This document shows, piece after piece, positions 8,701 through 15,635 of a DNA stretch of 64,000 nt. The notes below the pieces were generated by a model. It was given only the letters and a program-made list of their open reading frames with translations, was not told the origin of the DNA and searched no databases. The translations under genes were made by a program, and so were the position numbers. The stretch comes from Lachnospiraceae bacterium G11. Lineage in GTDB: Bacteria > Bacillota > Clostridia > Lachnospirales > Lachnospiraceae. The stretch spans positions 42,674 to 106,673 of the forward strand of contig FMWZ01000016.1 in assembly GCA_900103495.1 (NCBI GenBank), given 5' to 3'. Positions within the stretch are counted from its first letter, which is position 1. Each line of letters begins with the position of its first letter.

Positions 8701-10541
8701 ACTAAGGTCTTGAGTGAAGTGATAAAAGCATCGCCACGGTCTGTGTACAAGGTTTTAGCAGATATATCCACCGGATTATCACTTGACTTTGGTGTAAAGC
8801 AATTATCTGAGCTTAATCCGTACGCGTCAGTAACTCCTCTCTCAAACCAAGCTCCTTGCGCCTCACTATAGAAATAGTATGAGCCCGAAGAGGGGATGAC
8901 ATAACCAGATTTTGTATTCGATTTTCTATAAGAAAGAATTCTTGTCTTGGCGGTGGTACTTATCGAATATGAAGCACCATCACCGCAAGTATTGGAAAAA
9001 TAAACGCTTTTACAATCAAGTTTAACAGGTGTGACATCTACCCATGTCATTGATCCTGATGCATCACCTATAACTACTACCTTAGGAAGTGGCTTTGATA
9101 TTGTTCTTCCCACTACAGCATTCAAATCCAACTTATATACTCTGTTTTCCCAATCCTCAAGGGTTGCTTCCTTAGATATAGAAGTAAGCCTTCCCGGGTC
9201 AGCCTCAACAGTTGAACCCGATGAAGTATCAGTAATATTTTTGATTAATATCTTATTTGTCTTAGAATTATAATCCTCATATTTTGTATTTGATCCATCA
9301 TTTACATCAACTGTAATTTTGGTGTCCTTTATATCGACAAAGAGCCAAAACGTATCAATTTCTTCACTGATATGAATATCCGCAGCTTTCTTTAATCCTG
9401 CTGACGTTTTAACCTGTTTCAGCACATAGTAATATGTTCCCTTCGATGTGTTGTACTCTGTCAAGTCAATGTGCAAATTGCCTTCTGAGTCTGAATAAAT
9501 CAGTTCATCCGGAATAATAGTCTTTGAAGAATAATTGCTATCGGATTCATATAAATAAAACGCTGCATTTGGAATAGCTCTTCCTGAACCATCGACAACC
9601 TTAAAATATACGTCACCCGTTCCGCTAGTATAAAGAAATCCAGTGTCACTGTATGTAATAACATATTTTGAGAAATGATCTGTCACAAGTTCAACAACCT
9701 GCTCATCATTCTCATCGGTAGTAACAGATACTTCCTCCATCTTCTCAACGTTAGAAGTATCGTTGTCATCTACATGGTAAATAGTAACTTCCTCTTTACC
9801 TTCAGGAGCAATCATATCGCCGGCGAATGAAACAGTAACTTTCTCTCTGTCTGCTGGCTCAACGACTGTCTTATTGCCATCCTCATCATCAACGTAAAGA
9901 GTAATGTCAAATGCCTTATATCTCTTAACTACAACTTCTTCGTTCTCAGCCGTCTCTTCATTCTCGAGCTCAGTAATAGTTGTAATAATCTCTTCAACTT
10001 CAATAGGATCCAGTTCTATAACTTCAACGTATGTATTTTCAGGAATAACTCCGGCAGCTGCCTTAACTGTGACTGTCACGCCGTCAACAGCAGGATGCTC
10101 AAGAATGACATACTCGTCCTCTCCAGCTTCCTCAACAACTTCTTCACCTTCTTTTAACTTAGCTTCCTCGTCGAGCTCTTCTTCCTCATCTTCCTCATCA
10201 AGTCCATCTGCAAGAGGTGTCTCGCCTTCTACGATTTCTGTGAGTTCTGTCTCCTCAGTAGAAGCTTCTGTTTTTTCCTCGGTCTCAGTAGGCTCTGTCG
10301 TTGCGGGAGTCTCTGTAGCCGCGGGTGTCTCTGTAGTCGCGGGAGTCTCTGACTCGTTCTCCTTATTTTCGCCCTCAGCAGGTGTGACCTCTTCCCAAAG
10401 GGATGATGCCTCCTCTTCAGCCTCTTTTATAACCTGGGTGCTGCCCTCCACGTCTGAAGCGACTGTGGGAAGAACATCTCCAGCAAGGAATACAACGGCT
10501 AAGAGCGTTGCCAGAATCCTTTTTACCATACGTGACTTCAT
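5712..10541 (-). CDS. Giant secreted adhesin with two VWA domains and CnaB/SpaA-like domains
   Basis: A 1609-residue protein with a signal peptide (residues 1-29). Residues 40-150 are a Thr/Pro/Glu-rich low-complexity stretch with repeated ATTETP units. A beta domain and a SpaA/CnaB-like domain (about 305-440) follow. The first von Willebrand A domain has MIDAS motif DASGSM near residue 490; the second has DASSSM near 1060. Both keep the DxSxS metal site, so ligand binding is plausible. After each VWA comes a domain with a VVPTN motif, and the C-terminus (about 1470-1580) is another SpaA/CnaB-like module. Unexpectedly there is no LPxTG-like motif or C-terminal helix; the chain ends KKKGSN. 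It may attach non-covalently to the TasA-like fibre. The start at 10541 has an AAGGAGG site. It is expressed from the SARP-type promoter at 10614-10647. Confidence 0.87.
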   Translation of the reverse strand: MKSRMVKRILATLLAVVFLAGDVLPTVASDVEGSTQVIKEAEEEASSLWEEVTPAEGENKENESETPATTETPAATETPATTEPTETEEKTEASTEETELTEIVEGETPLADGLDEEDEEEELDEEAKLKEGEEVVEEAGEDEYVILEHPAVDGVTVTVKAAAGVIPENTYVEVIELDPIEVEEIITTITELENEETAENEEVVVKRYKAFDITLYVDDEDGNKTVVEPADREKVTVSFAGDMIAPEGKEEVTIYHVDDNDTSNVEKMEEVSVTTDENDEQVVELVTDHFSKYVITYSDTGFLYTSGTGDVYFKVVDGSGRAIPNAAFYLYESDSNYSSKTIIPDELIYSDSEGNLHIDLTEYNTSKGTYYYVLKQVKTSAGLKKAADIHISEEIDTFWLFVDIKDTKITVDVNDGSNTKYEDYNSKTNKILIKNITDTSSGSTVEADPGRLTSISKEATLEDWENRVYKLDLNAVVGRTISKPLPKVVVIGDASGSMTWVDVTPVKLDCKSVYFSNTCGDGASYSISTTAKTRILSYRKSNTKSGYVIPSSGSYYFYSEAQGAWFERGVTDAYGLSSDNCFTPKSSDNPVDISAKTLYTDRGDAFITSLKTLVSNLPEGTKVEFIKFNDDDTDVSNGFKTIGTNDAAIENAIASMAPSHHTATYPGSAFEKTLDSYYHWYEDNKDCKIVFFADGDSDGNADREKLFSTLLQGSGVEIYSVGLKTTGGVLSRVASEGDGHLFLCNQANQLVNAMKGISSDIAEKVKGRIVDEIDSHFEVCTPDGSVDSAALSAYYDGASISENAITWNEAELTVGGTTTYEVYVKAKEDFAGGNVVPTNGTLTVSLNNVTKTATSPLVNVKGEVDANDQEDTIKRGQTLEEYIEKHLAKVWNPEEQEAEVGEEGEEPKDPRFTTAKSSDYADVVIKFYRDKNHQEEISLENMKKEAPEEDTTYYVVVEAVPKTTGANAQSQVGSAMTQDGTYYYMDRELENHQREAVKEAEYKIIVKGYDLVLIPDKSADELSWTDRTYTITLSAESRYKVTKTIPGQGDIDKPARVVFLLDASSSMRDGTGSGKLTNSSLKALEGQTKEFIRGLDKGAEVAVVSFQNDASVLVPLTTISDSNREGIISKVSLPTSGSGTRPNEGLKIIESSILPATGKDYENTYVVYFTDGKNYPGSDGKYKNTSDHDNKAQANATLLKNRGVKIYCVGMGSYEKSFLNKIATDSAHVFEGKNASEMASNFKNIYEEVIEETETKTIPGAAKDIELYDVLTPYFEIADVEAVRAAGAEVGYTEGGLQYVKWTGLETTEEVNKVTRSFVVRAKDTFAGGNVVPTNNLYKVSAPDPNDPEKTIEKNFPESPKVDVNCVVTPGAETETIFLGESLADYWINGRDEVVKKAMINTGAYNDFSFFQSDRDVKWYRDEACTEEITDMTLEAPVKDTVYYGKVILQPTNEGKLKVEQTTVKGTYTITVLNGKITVTKTINVTEAEKKLKYDGQPIFTFNLKKDGQVVQTKVIYFDDFATGTKSVTFDKLGKGTYTVEELKTAGWELTSSDGDKPVLISSRNDTGNFSFTNKPVKQKAFADKDVVVNSITKNEDGTISFNKKKGSN

Positions 10542-10613
10542 CTATTTCCTCCTTAATTCCGTTTGGAATTTTGATAGCACAAAAAAACAGTATTTCACAC
10601 AATCCCAAGCAAA

Positions 10614-10647
10614 ACTATACCAAGTCAAAGTCACACACGAGTCACAC
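10614..10647 (-). promoter_or_regulatory. SARP-type promoter P2 of the adhesin operon
   Basis: On the minus strand: GTGTGAC, 4 bases, GTGTGAC, 10 bases, TATAGT. The heptamers are at 10641-10647 and 10630-10636, and the -10 at 10614-10619. No consensus -35 is present; the repeats occupy that region, as in SARP-activated promoters. It lies about 75 bases upstream of the adhesin start codon. Confidence 0.78.
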
Positions 10648-10680
10648 AAAAAAAATTGGCCTGAAAAATCAGACCAATTT
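10648..10680 (-). terminator. Rho-independent terminator after the BTAD-regulator operon
   Basis: An AAATTGG-CTGA/TCAG-CCAATTT stem with one mismatch, followed on the minus strand by eight Ts. It ends the transcript of the 141-residue gene and directly abuts promoter P2. Confidence 0.85.
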
Positions 10681-10693
10681 CGCTTTTTTCTTA

Positions 10694-11119
10694 TTAAATT
10701 AAACTGTCAATGGTTTCCATCAACTCCAAATCTCCGTTGAACGGAGTGCCTCCATCCATGCCCGGCAAAAAAACGACTCCCTGCCAGGTGGTGTTGCATC
10801 GGCTGGTCACAACTATGTCAAAAGTGGCCTTTTTGCCCATTTTATCAAGGATATCTTCAGGAGCGACAACGCCTTCGGGGATGCCCCTGTACTCATTTGT
10901 CTTCTCCGTTTTCTTCTCAAAGCTTCTCTTGTCCTGGAAGGACTGGGGATAACCCACTTCATCAAACAAAGTATCCAGAATCAGGAATGACTCTGCACCC
11001 ACAAAATTGATTGAATCCTTTGTAAGGGGGGTGTAAATAGTCCCGGACAAACCGTCTTTAACTCCGTCAATGCATAATCTGAACGCATTTGCGGGGTAAT
11101 TTGTATTATTTATCTCCAT
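10694..11119 (-). CDS. Protein of unknown function, co-transcribed with the BTAD regulator
   Basis: A 141-residue acidic, soluble protein with no signal peptide or membrane helix. I do not recognise a family. The N-terminus (ANAFRLCIDGVKDGLSGTIYTP) looks like a small beta domain, and the C-terminal half has a TSRCNTTWQGVVFLPGMDG stretch. It starts 19 bases after the BTAD-GGDEF gene and ends just before a terminator, so the two form one transcript located between the adhesin operon and its presumed regulator. A role in modulating the regulator is a guess from position only. Confidence 0.7.
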   Translation of the reverse strand: MEINNTNYPANAFRLCIDGVKDGLSGTIYTPLTKDSINFVGAESFLILDTLFDEVGYPQSFQDKRSFEKKTEKTNEYRGIPEGVVAPEDILDKMGKKATFDIVVTSRCNTTWQGVVFLPGMDGGTPFNGDLELMETIDSLI

Positions 11120-11138
11120 CTCAATTCTTTCCTGTTTG

Positions 11139-12356
11139 CTATCTCACAAGGACAGAGGGAGTGCTCTCCACCTGTTCCATCTGAGGCTTAACAATTACTT
11201 TCTTACTTCTTTGTAACGATTTAAAATCGTTGATAACGCGCTTTGCAACTGCCTTTGTTGCCTCGTAGGTGCAGCTGGGCAAAAGCACGATAAACTGAGT
11301 ATCGCTGTATCTTGCAGCAATATCTCCGACCCTTAATGTTCTCTTTAATGCCTTCTCAAGCTGACCCATGGCCTGCTTAATAAGGAATCTTGTCATGTGC
11401 TCGTTAGAATTATCGACTTCCTCCCCAAGCTCAGCAGTTAATAATAACACGTGTTCTGCTTCAGCAACTCGGGTCATCTTTCTGGCTTCAACACGGTAAA
11501 TTTCCCTGAAAACAGGGTATCCGCAGAGATAGACGCCCTCCACATCTTCCTCTTCAGCCATATCGTCATAGATGTTCTCGATGTTCTCTACAACGGCACC
11601 TTTATTCATCTTCAGAAGTTCTTTTTCAACCTCTGCAAGTTTCTTTGTTCCTCTGACTCCCAAAGCATCCTGCAAAACCTTCTTGGCATTTTCAAAATTC
11701 TTGAGGGCCAGTTCATTCTTCTGCTGCCCGATTAAGGATTTGATAAGATCACAGTAAATCTGCTCATCTACATCATCAAATCTTAAAGCATGGGTACAGA
11801 TATTCTCAACATCCGCAAATCTCTCAGCCTTCAGATACAGAGCGGCCAATCTCTTCACGGCGGTCAAATACATGGAGTGATAATATGTGGCAGAAGTAAC
11901 CATCCAATGCTTATCCGCACAATTCTCCAGGAATTCGCCTCTATACATTTCCAAAGCATCCTCGAAGCCGCAGGTTGCTTCGTCAGCATCCTTTGAAGCC
12001 TTGGATCTCTTTACATTCTTCTCGAATTCTTCAATATCAAGTACCGTCTCTACCTGAGGATTCCAGCTGTATGTACCGGAACCGGTTACAACAAAGGTTG
12101 TATCTCCGAAGTTCTTCTTCATAACTGCTCGAAGCCTGTACATCAGATTCTTGAGAGCTCCTGCAGGGTTCTCTGTCTCATCATCCTGCCAAAGCGCTCC
12201 GAACAGTTCCTGCACAGTTACAGGATGTTCCCTGTGAATAACCAGATAGGTTATCAGCTTCTTGAGCATGTCCGAGCGAAGCCCATCATCATCGAGACAT
12301 ACCCCTGAGTCGGTATCAATAATCGCAAAACTGCCTAAAGCACAAATTTTAATCAT
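11139..12356 (-). CDS. SARP-like transcription regulator: winged helix + BTAD + degenerate GGDEF domain
   Basis: A 405-residue regulator. Residues 1-105 form an OmpR/SARP-type winged-helix domain (LLKKLITYLVIHREHPVTV-like core, then LFGALWQDD, and ALKNLMYRLRAVM as the recognition helix region). Residues 110-250 are a helical bacterial transcriptional activation (BTAD/TPR-like) domain. The last 120 residues resemble a diguanylate cyclase fold: LRVGDIAARYSDTQFIVLLPSC aligns with the usual GDxxARxGGDEFxxLL, with the GGDEF loop replaced by SDTQF, so no cyclase activity is expected. SARP proteins bind heptamer direct repeats with 11-bp period next to the -10 box, and such repeats occur at three promoters in this locus. 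I infer it is their activator. It may sense a nucleotide through the dead GGDEF domain. Confidence 0.87.
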   Translation of the reverse strand: MIKICALGSFAIIDTDSGVCLDDDGLRSDMLKKLITYLVIHREHPVTVQELFGALWQDDETENPAGALKNLMYRLRAVMKKNFGDTTFVVTGSGTYSWNPQVETVLDIEEFEKNVKRSKASKDADEATCGFEDALEMYRGEFLENCADKHWMVTSATYYHSMYLTAVKRLAALYLKAERFADVENICTHALRFDDVDEQIYCDLIKSLIGQQKNELALKNFENAKKVLQDALGVRGTKKLAEVEKELLKMNKGAVVENIENIYDDMAEEEDVEGVYLCGYPVFREIYRVEARKMTRVAEAEHVLLLTAELGEEVDNSNEHMTRFLIKQAMGQLEKALKRTLRVGDIAARYSDTQFIVLLPSCTYEATKAVAKRVINDFKSLQRSKKVIVKPQMEQVESTPSVLVR

Positions 12357-12401
12357 ATTCTACCCTTTACATCTTACGATGTACTATCCACACATGACAG
12401 T

Positions 12402-12905
12402 TTATTTTATCTTACTTAAAAGTTCCTTGTCAATCTTTCCCTCGGCAATAGTTTTGTCCACCCAAAGCTGTAAGCCGTCCACCGATGTGGCAATCTTGCG
12501 AAGTTCCTCCTTGATTGCTACGAAATCTTTTATTTCGTCCTCGGATATTTCTCCGTCCACAGTGATCTCGATAAGTCTTTCCTTTTCCTTGTTTACACTG
12601 TTAAGACCCGCAAGCATTTCAAGCACAATCTGTGACAGGCCCTTCACCTCAAGAACAGGCATATTCTTCTGGCCTATGGGGCACTCATGCGTGCAGTAAT
12701 AGTTACATAATTCAGGGGATTTGTAGGCAGATGCCATTGCAAGAATCTCATCGGGATGAGGAGTTGTCTTCTCACTCTCGATCTTCTCTATTCTATCTGA
12801 AGAAACGTATCCCATCTCCTCAGCAGCCTTATCTCTGGTGTAATCCATTGCTTCTCTGGCTAACTGATATACGTTTTTGTTCTCTTTAATTGATTTCTTT
12901 CCCAT
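12402..12905 (-). CDS. XRE-family helix-turn-helix protein with a Cys cluster
   Basis: A 167-residue protein. The N-terminal 65 residues form a Cro/CI-type helix-turn-helix (YQLAREAMDYTRDKAAEEMGY, DRIEKIESEKTTPHPDEILAMA). Next comes a CNYYCTHEC segment with three evenly spaced cysteines plus CPIGQ, which could bind a metal. The rest is a predicted coiled-coil/helical tail. The start at 12905 (MGKKSIKENK) is preferred over an ATG at 12971 because it has a GGAGGG site 7 bases upstream. It is not clearly in an operon with the BTAD gene; 45 bases separate them. A regulatory role near the surface locus is inferred from position. Confidence 0.75.
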   Translation of the reverse strand: MGKKSIKENKNVYQLAREAMDYTRDKAAEEMGYVSSDRIEKIESEKTTPHPDEILAMASAYKSPELCNYYCTHECPIGQKNMPVLEVKGLSQIVLEMLAGLNSVNKEKERLIEITVDGEISEDEIKDFVAIKEELRKIATSVDGLQLWVDKTIAEGKIDKELLSKIK

Positions 12906-12978
12906 TTTTCCCTCCGGACTGATATTAATTATCCTACCATAGCATATGGCAATAGTAAAGTAAGCCTGCACGCAAAAA

Positions 12979-13002
12979 AAGTCGAGCCATAAGGCTCGAC
13001 TT
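12979..13002 (-). terminator. Rho-independent terminator of the P3 surface operon
   Basis: A 10-bp perfect stem (AAGTCGAGCC/GGCTCGACTT) with a 4-base loop, followed on the minus strand by a run of seven Ts. It lies just after the stop codon at 13018. Confidence 0.9.
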
Positions 13003-13017
13003 AATCTTCAGTCTCTA

Positions 13018-14040
13018 TTATTCCCCATCTGAGTCAGATTTTCTGGGATTCTTCTTTGTGTATACATAGAAGCCAACTGCGATAGCCGCAATCAACACTC
13101 CCGTAAGAACCAGGTAAGGAAGATTGGTTGTCTGAGAAAGGTTTGCATCAAGAGGAGTTTCAGGTTCCTCGATGGTTGTTGTTGCTTCCTCAGGGCTCTC
13201 AGGAACCGATGCGGCAAGTGCTGTCTGACCATTATCGATTTCTGTCAAAGCAGGTGCTTCTTCAGCTGCCGCAGGTGCTACTGCTGCAGGTGCTGCTCCA
13301 CCGCCGCCGGCTGCTGCGGGAGCTGCAGCTCCGGGAACTGTTACTGACTCAACAGTTGTTACTGTGCCACCATCTGTGAGAAGTGTGCTCTCGGATGTAA
13401 CTGCGTATCTGTCCTGAAGGACATATTCGAAAACAATAATATTGTTATCAGGATCCGCATCAAGTACAAGGTTTCTTGTTGCCTCTCCCTGGAGAACATA
13501 GAAGGCTCCTGCGCTTACGGGAATATTAGCAAGAGCGGTAAATGAAAGCTCGTCTCCTACGTTACCTCTGTTGAAAACAGGGGGATAAACGCTTGTCTCT
13601 GTTCCTTTGATAAGGAACTTAACCTGATACTCTATTCCATCTATAAGTCTTCCGAACTGAGGAACATAGTCAGCATTCTTTGTGACTGTTCCTTCTACTG
13701 TCTCATTCCACTGCTGACGATAGTAGTAATCATCCTTTGCCTCAATGCCAATAGGAGCCGTAATCTGCGTACCAGGCTTAACCACAAGCTTGATAGCTTT
13801 ATGGGTTGTGCTCTCAGCAGAAACAACGCCTTCCTGATTTCCATAAATTGCTACGACATCGTCAAGATCTGTAAATGAACCAACGTTTCCGGGATGGAAG
13901 GTAACTGTATATGTCTTGCCTGTGTACGCATCTGCGTTCTCAAGATCAGTTGCCTGCACCGTCATACCGGCTACCATTGTGAATGCCAAAGCTGTGGCAA
14001 CCGTAATGGAAATTCTGGTTAAAAGTCTTTTAATTCTCAT
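13018..14040 (-). CDS. Surface protein with signal peptide and C-terminal anchor segment
   Basis: A 340-residue protein. It has a signal peptide (residues 1-30, cleavage near VQATDLENA), a beta-rich body (30-225), an Ala/Pro/Gly-rich stalk (about 240-280), then a C-terminal hydrophobic helix (about 308-328) ending with KKNPRK. Just before the helix is NLSQTTNLPYL; QTTN resembles the class B sortase motif NPQTN at its last positions, so it may be a substrate of the sip-sortase fusion. It overlaps the upstream gene by 11 bases and is last in the operon from P3. The function of the ectodomain is unknown. A simple membrane-anchored protein is the alternative reading. Confidence 0.8.
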   Translation of the reverse strand: MRIKRLLTRISITVATALAFTMVAGMTVQATDLENADAYTGKTYTVTFHPGNVGSFTDLDDVVAIYGNQEGVVSAESTTHKAIKLVVKPGTQITAPIGIEAKDDYYYRQQWNETVEGTVTKNADYVPQFGRLIDGIEYQVKFLIKGTETSVYPPVFNRGNVGDELSFTALANIPVSAGAFYVLQGEATRNLVLDADPDNNIIVFEYVLQDRYAVTSESTLLTDGGTVTTVESVTVPGAAAPAAAGGGGAAPAAVAPAAAEEAPALTEIDNGQTALAASVPESPEEATTTIEEPETPLDANLSQTTNLPYLVLTGVLIAAIAVGFYVYTKKNPRKSDSDGE

Positions 14041-14773
14041 TGTTTCCGGCCGCCTTTCTTCTTAATCCTATAATAACCATTACTACACCGGCAAGAATCA
14101 CAACTGCTCCCGCCCACCAGATGAATGTATCACCGGTCTGAGCTGCAAGTGCAACCTTCTGATCAAAGATCTTAAGGTATTTGGTCTCGCCTGACTTGGT
14201 TACTACTTTATATACGGTATAAGGACCTGTAGGATCTTCATATCCTGCACTGAAAGCAAAATCGATCTGACCAAGGGCAGCGGCATATCCTGCTTTGTTA
14301 ACACCCTCTCCGTCAAGGCCTATTGTAAGGACCACATCTGTTGAAGTTCCTTTTGCAAGAGTTCCGATAAGAATCTTGTCATTAAGGCTTGCATTAATGT
14401 CCTTAAGACCCTCTGTACTTCCTGTTCCGGCTGCTGTATAACCACCGGCTGCGGAATCATAGATAACAGTGCTGCCTGCAGTAAGCTTAACGTTGTAGCC
14501 TGCTCCGGAACCACCATTGGATTCCTCTAAAGCTTTAACAACATCAGTGCTCATGTAGAAATCAGCAGTGTTGTTATTATCATTCTTTACTTGGATGGTA
14601 AGTGACTTGGTCTCACCGGGAGCCATTCCGTTGAAAGTGCTTCCTACGGAACTGGGTGTGTTAAGTTTTCCGTCCGCTCCAAATGTTACTGTAGAGTCTG
14701 CTGCTTTTACCGGCATAACACATGTTATGGCAAGTAATACTGCAGCTCCTAAAATGCATATTTGCTTTTTCAT
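14030..14773 (-). CDS. Cell-wall anchored surface protein with AQTGD-type sorting signal
   Basis: A 247-residue exported protein. It has a signal peptide (MKKQICILGAAVLLAI..., cleavage near PVKAADS), a beta-sandwich-like body with a GETKSLTIQVKND segment typical of wall-protein repeats, then ALAAQTGDTFIWW followed by a hydrophobic helix and RRKA. This is the layout of a sortase sorting signal in which AQTGD replaces LPxTG. The start at 14773 has a GAGG site 8 bases upstream; the ATG at 14785 lacks one. It is the middle gene of the P3 operon. The sortase serving it may be the fusion at 1859-3163 or another enzyme elsewhere in the genome. Confidence 0.82.
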   Translation of the reverse strand: MKKQICILGAAVLLAITCVMPVKAADSTVTFGADGKLNTPSSVGSTFNGMAPGETKSLTIQVKNDNNNTADFYMSTDVVKALEESNGGSGAGYNVKLTAGSTVIYDSAAGGYTAAGTGSTEGLKDINASLNDKILIGTLAKGTSTDVVLTIGLDGEGVNKAGYAAALGQIDFAFSAGYEDPTGPYTVYKVVTKSGETKYLKIFDQKVALAAQTGDTFIWWAGAVVILAGVVMVIIGLRRKAAGNNEN

Positions 14774-14812
14774 ATAGGTCCTCATTTCTGTCTGTATTTT
14801 AGAAATGTTTGT

Positions 14813-15490
14813 TTACTCTTCAATGCTTGTAATAATGCCCGTTTCTTCATCTATAACAGGATATGCACCCCACTCAGCAAACATAGCCTGAGTTGAAATC
14901 TTAGAATCTGCTGTTGCCTGAACAGCACATACTGTGATGTTTACATTAATAGCCTTGTCTGTGTAGGAGTTATCCATATCGGCGTCAAAAGAAATCTTGT
15001 CAATGAAAGGTGTTGAATACTTGCCTTCAGCTTCTTTCGTCAACTTCCTGGTATAGTAAAGAACAACCTGCTCACTGTCAGCACTCTGAACAAACCAACC
15101 GTTGATTACCTGGCCAACTATCGATGCATTAAGTTCCTTGCCATCAATGTACAATCTTACTTTGCCTGCATCAAGTACATCCTTAAAGTCACCGTCCCAC
15201 TGCTTATCGATGATTACTCTTGTGTAGATGTCATAAGCCTGAGTAGCGAGAGCATTCTCAACAACATACTTTTTAAGTTCAACTTCCTGTCCGGGCATAG
15301 CAACCTCAGGAATTGTCTCTCTCTCTTCCTCTCCGGGAGCCGCTGCCAAAGCAACCTGCATATCATTTAATGTAATTGTTGCTTCACCGGGGTTCTCTGA
15401 CTCGGTATTAAAGCTTGCAAATGTTGTTCCTATTGCTGCTGCAAGTACCAAAGCTGCTGCAATTACTGCGAGAACTATCTTCTTTTTCAC
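14813..15490 (-). CDS. TasA/camelysin-like exported protein, first gene of P3 operon
   Basis: A 225-residue SipW-type precursor: KKKIVLAVIAAALVLAAAIG, then TTFASFNTESENPGEATITLND. The body contains an AYDIYTRVIIDKQWDGDF block that corresponds to the CYIRV block of the other TasA-like proteins here, and a C-terminal INVTVCAVQA-like strand (seen as VNITVCAVQAT) also shared with the 3946-4518 product. I choose a GTG start at 15490, 7 bases after GGAG, over an ATG at 15529, which would add a non-signal leader. It is the fourth TasA-like subunit of the locus and the first gene downstream of promoter P3. Confidence 0.8.
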   Translation of the reverse strand: MKKKIVLAVIAAALVLAAAIGTTFASFNTESENPGEATITLNDMQVALAAAPGEEERETIPEVAMPGQEVELKKYVVENALATQAYDIYTRVIIDKQWDGDFKDVLDAGKVRLYIDGKELNASIVGQVINGWFVQSADSEQVVLYYTRKLTKEAEGKYSTPFIDKISFDADMDNSYTDKAINVNITVCAVQATADSKISTQAMFAEWGAYPVIDEETGIITSIEE

Positions 15491-15551
15491 GCCATTTCTC
15501 CAATCTATAAGCTGTGTATGTTCACACAATTTCTACATCATAACTGTCATC

Positions 15552-15585
15552 ATTATATGTATTGTTTGTCACACGGCAGTCACAC
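15552..15585 (-). promoter_or_regulatory. SARP-type promoter P3
   Basis: On the minus strand: GTGTGAC, 4 bases, GTGTGAC, 10 bases, TATAAT. The heptamers at 15579-15585 and 15568-15574 are identical to each other and to those of P2. The -10 is at 15552-15557. The start codon is about 60 bases downstream. There is no -35 consensus. Confidence 0.8.
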
Positions 15586-15613
15586 GGCTGAAAAAAATCC
15601 AATGCAATAAAAA

Positions 15614-15635
15614 AAACTCGGTATTACCCGAGTTT
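15614..15635 (-). terminator. Rho-independent terminator of the ysxC-rsmF operon
   Basis: An AAACTCGG/CCGAGTTT stem with a 6-base loop, followed on the minus strand by Ts. It overlaps the stop codon of the upstream methyltransferase gene (15624-15626). Confidence 0.85.

Noticed and set aside
9904..10740. A 278-residue Ser-rich open frame on the plus strand
   Set aside because: It is the reverse of the Thr/Glu-rich coding stretch of the adhesin; no ribosome binding site, and composition follows from the other strand.
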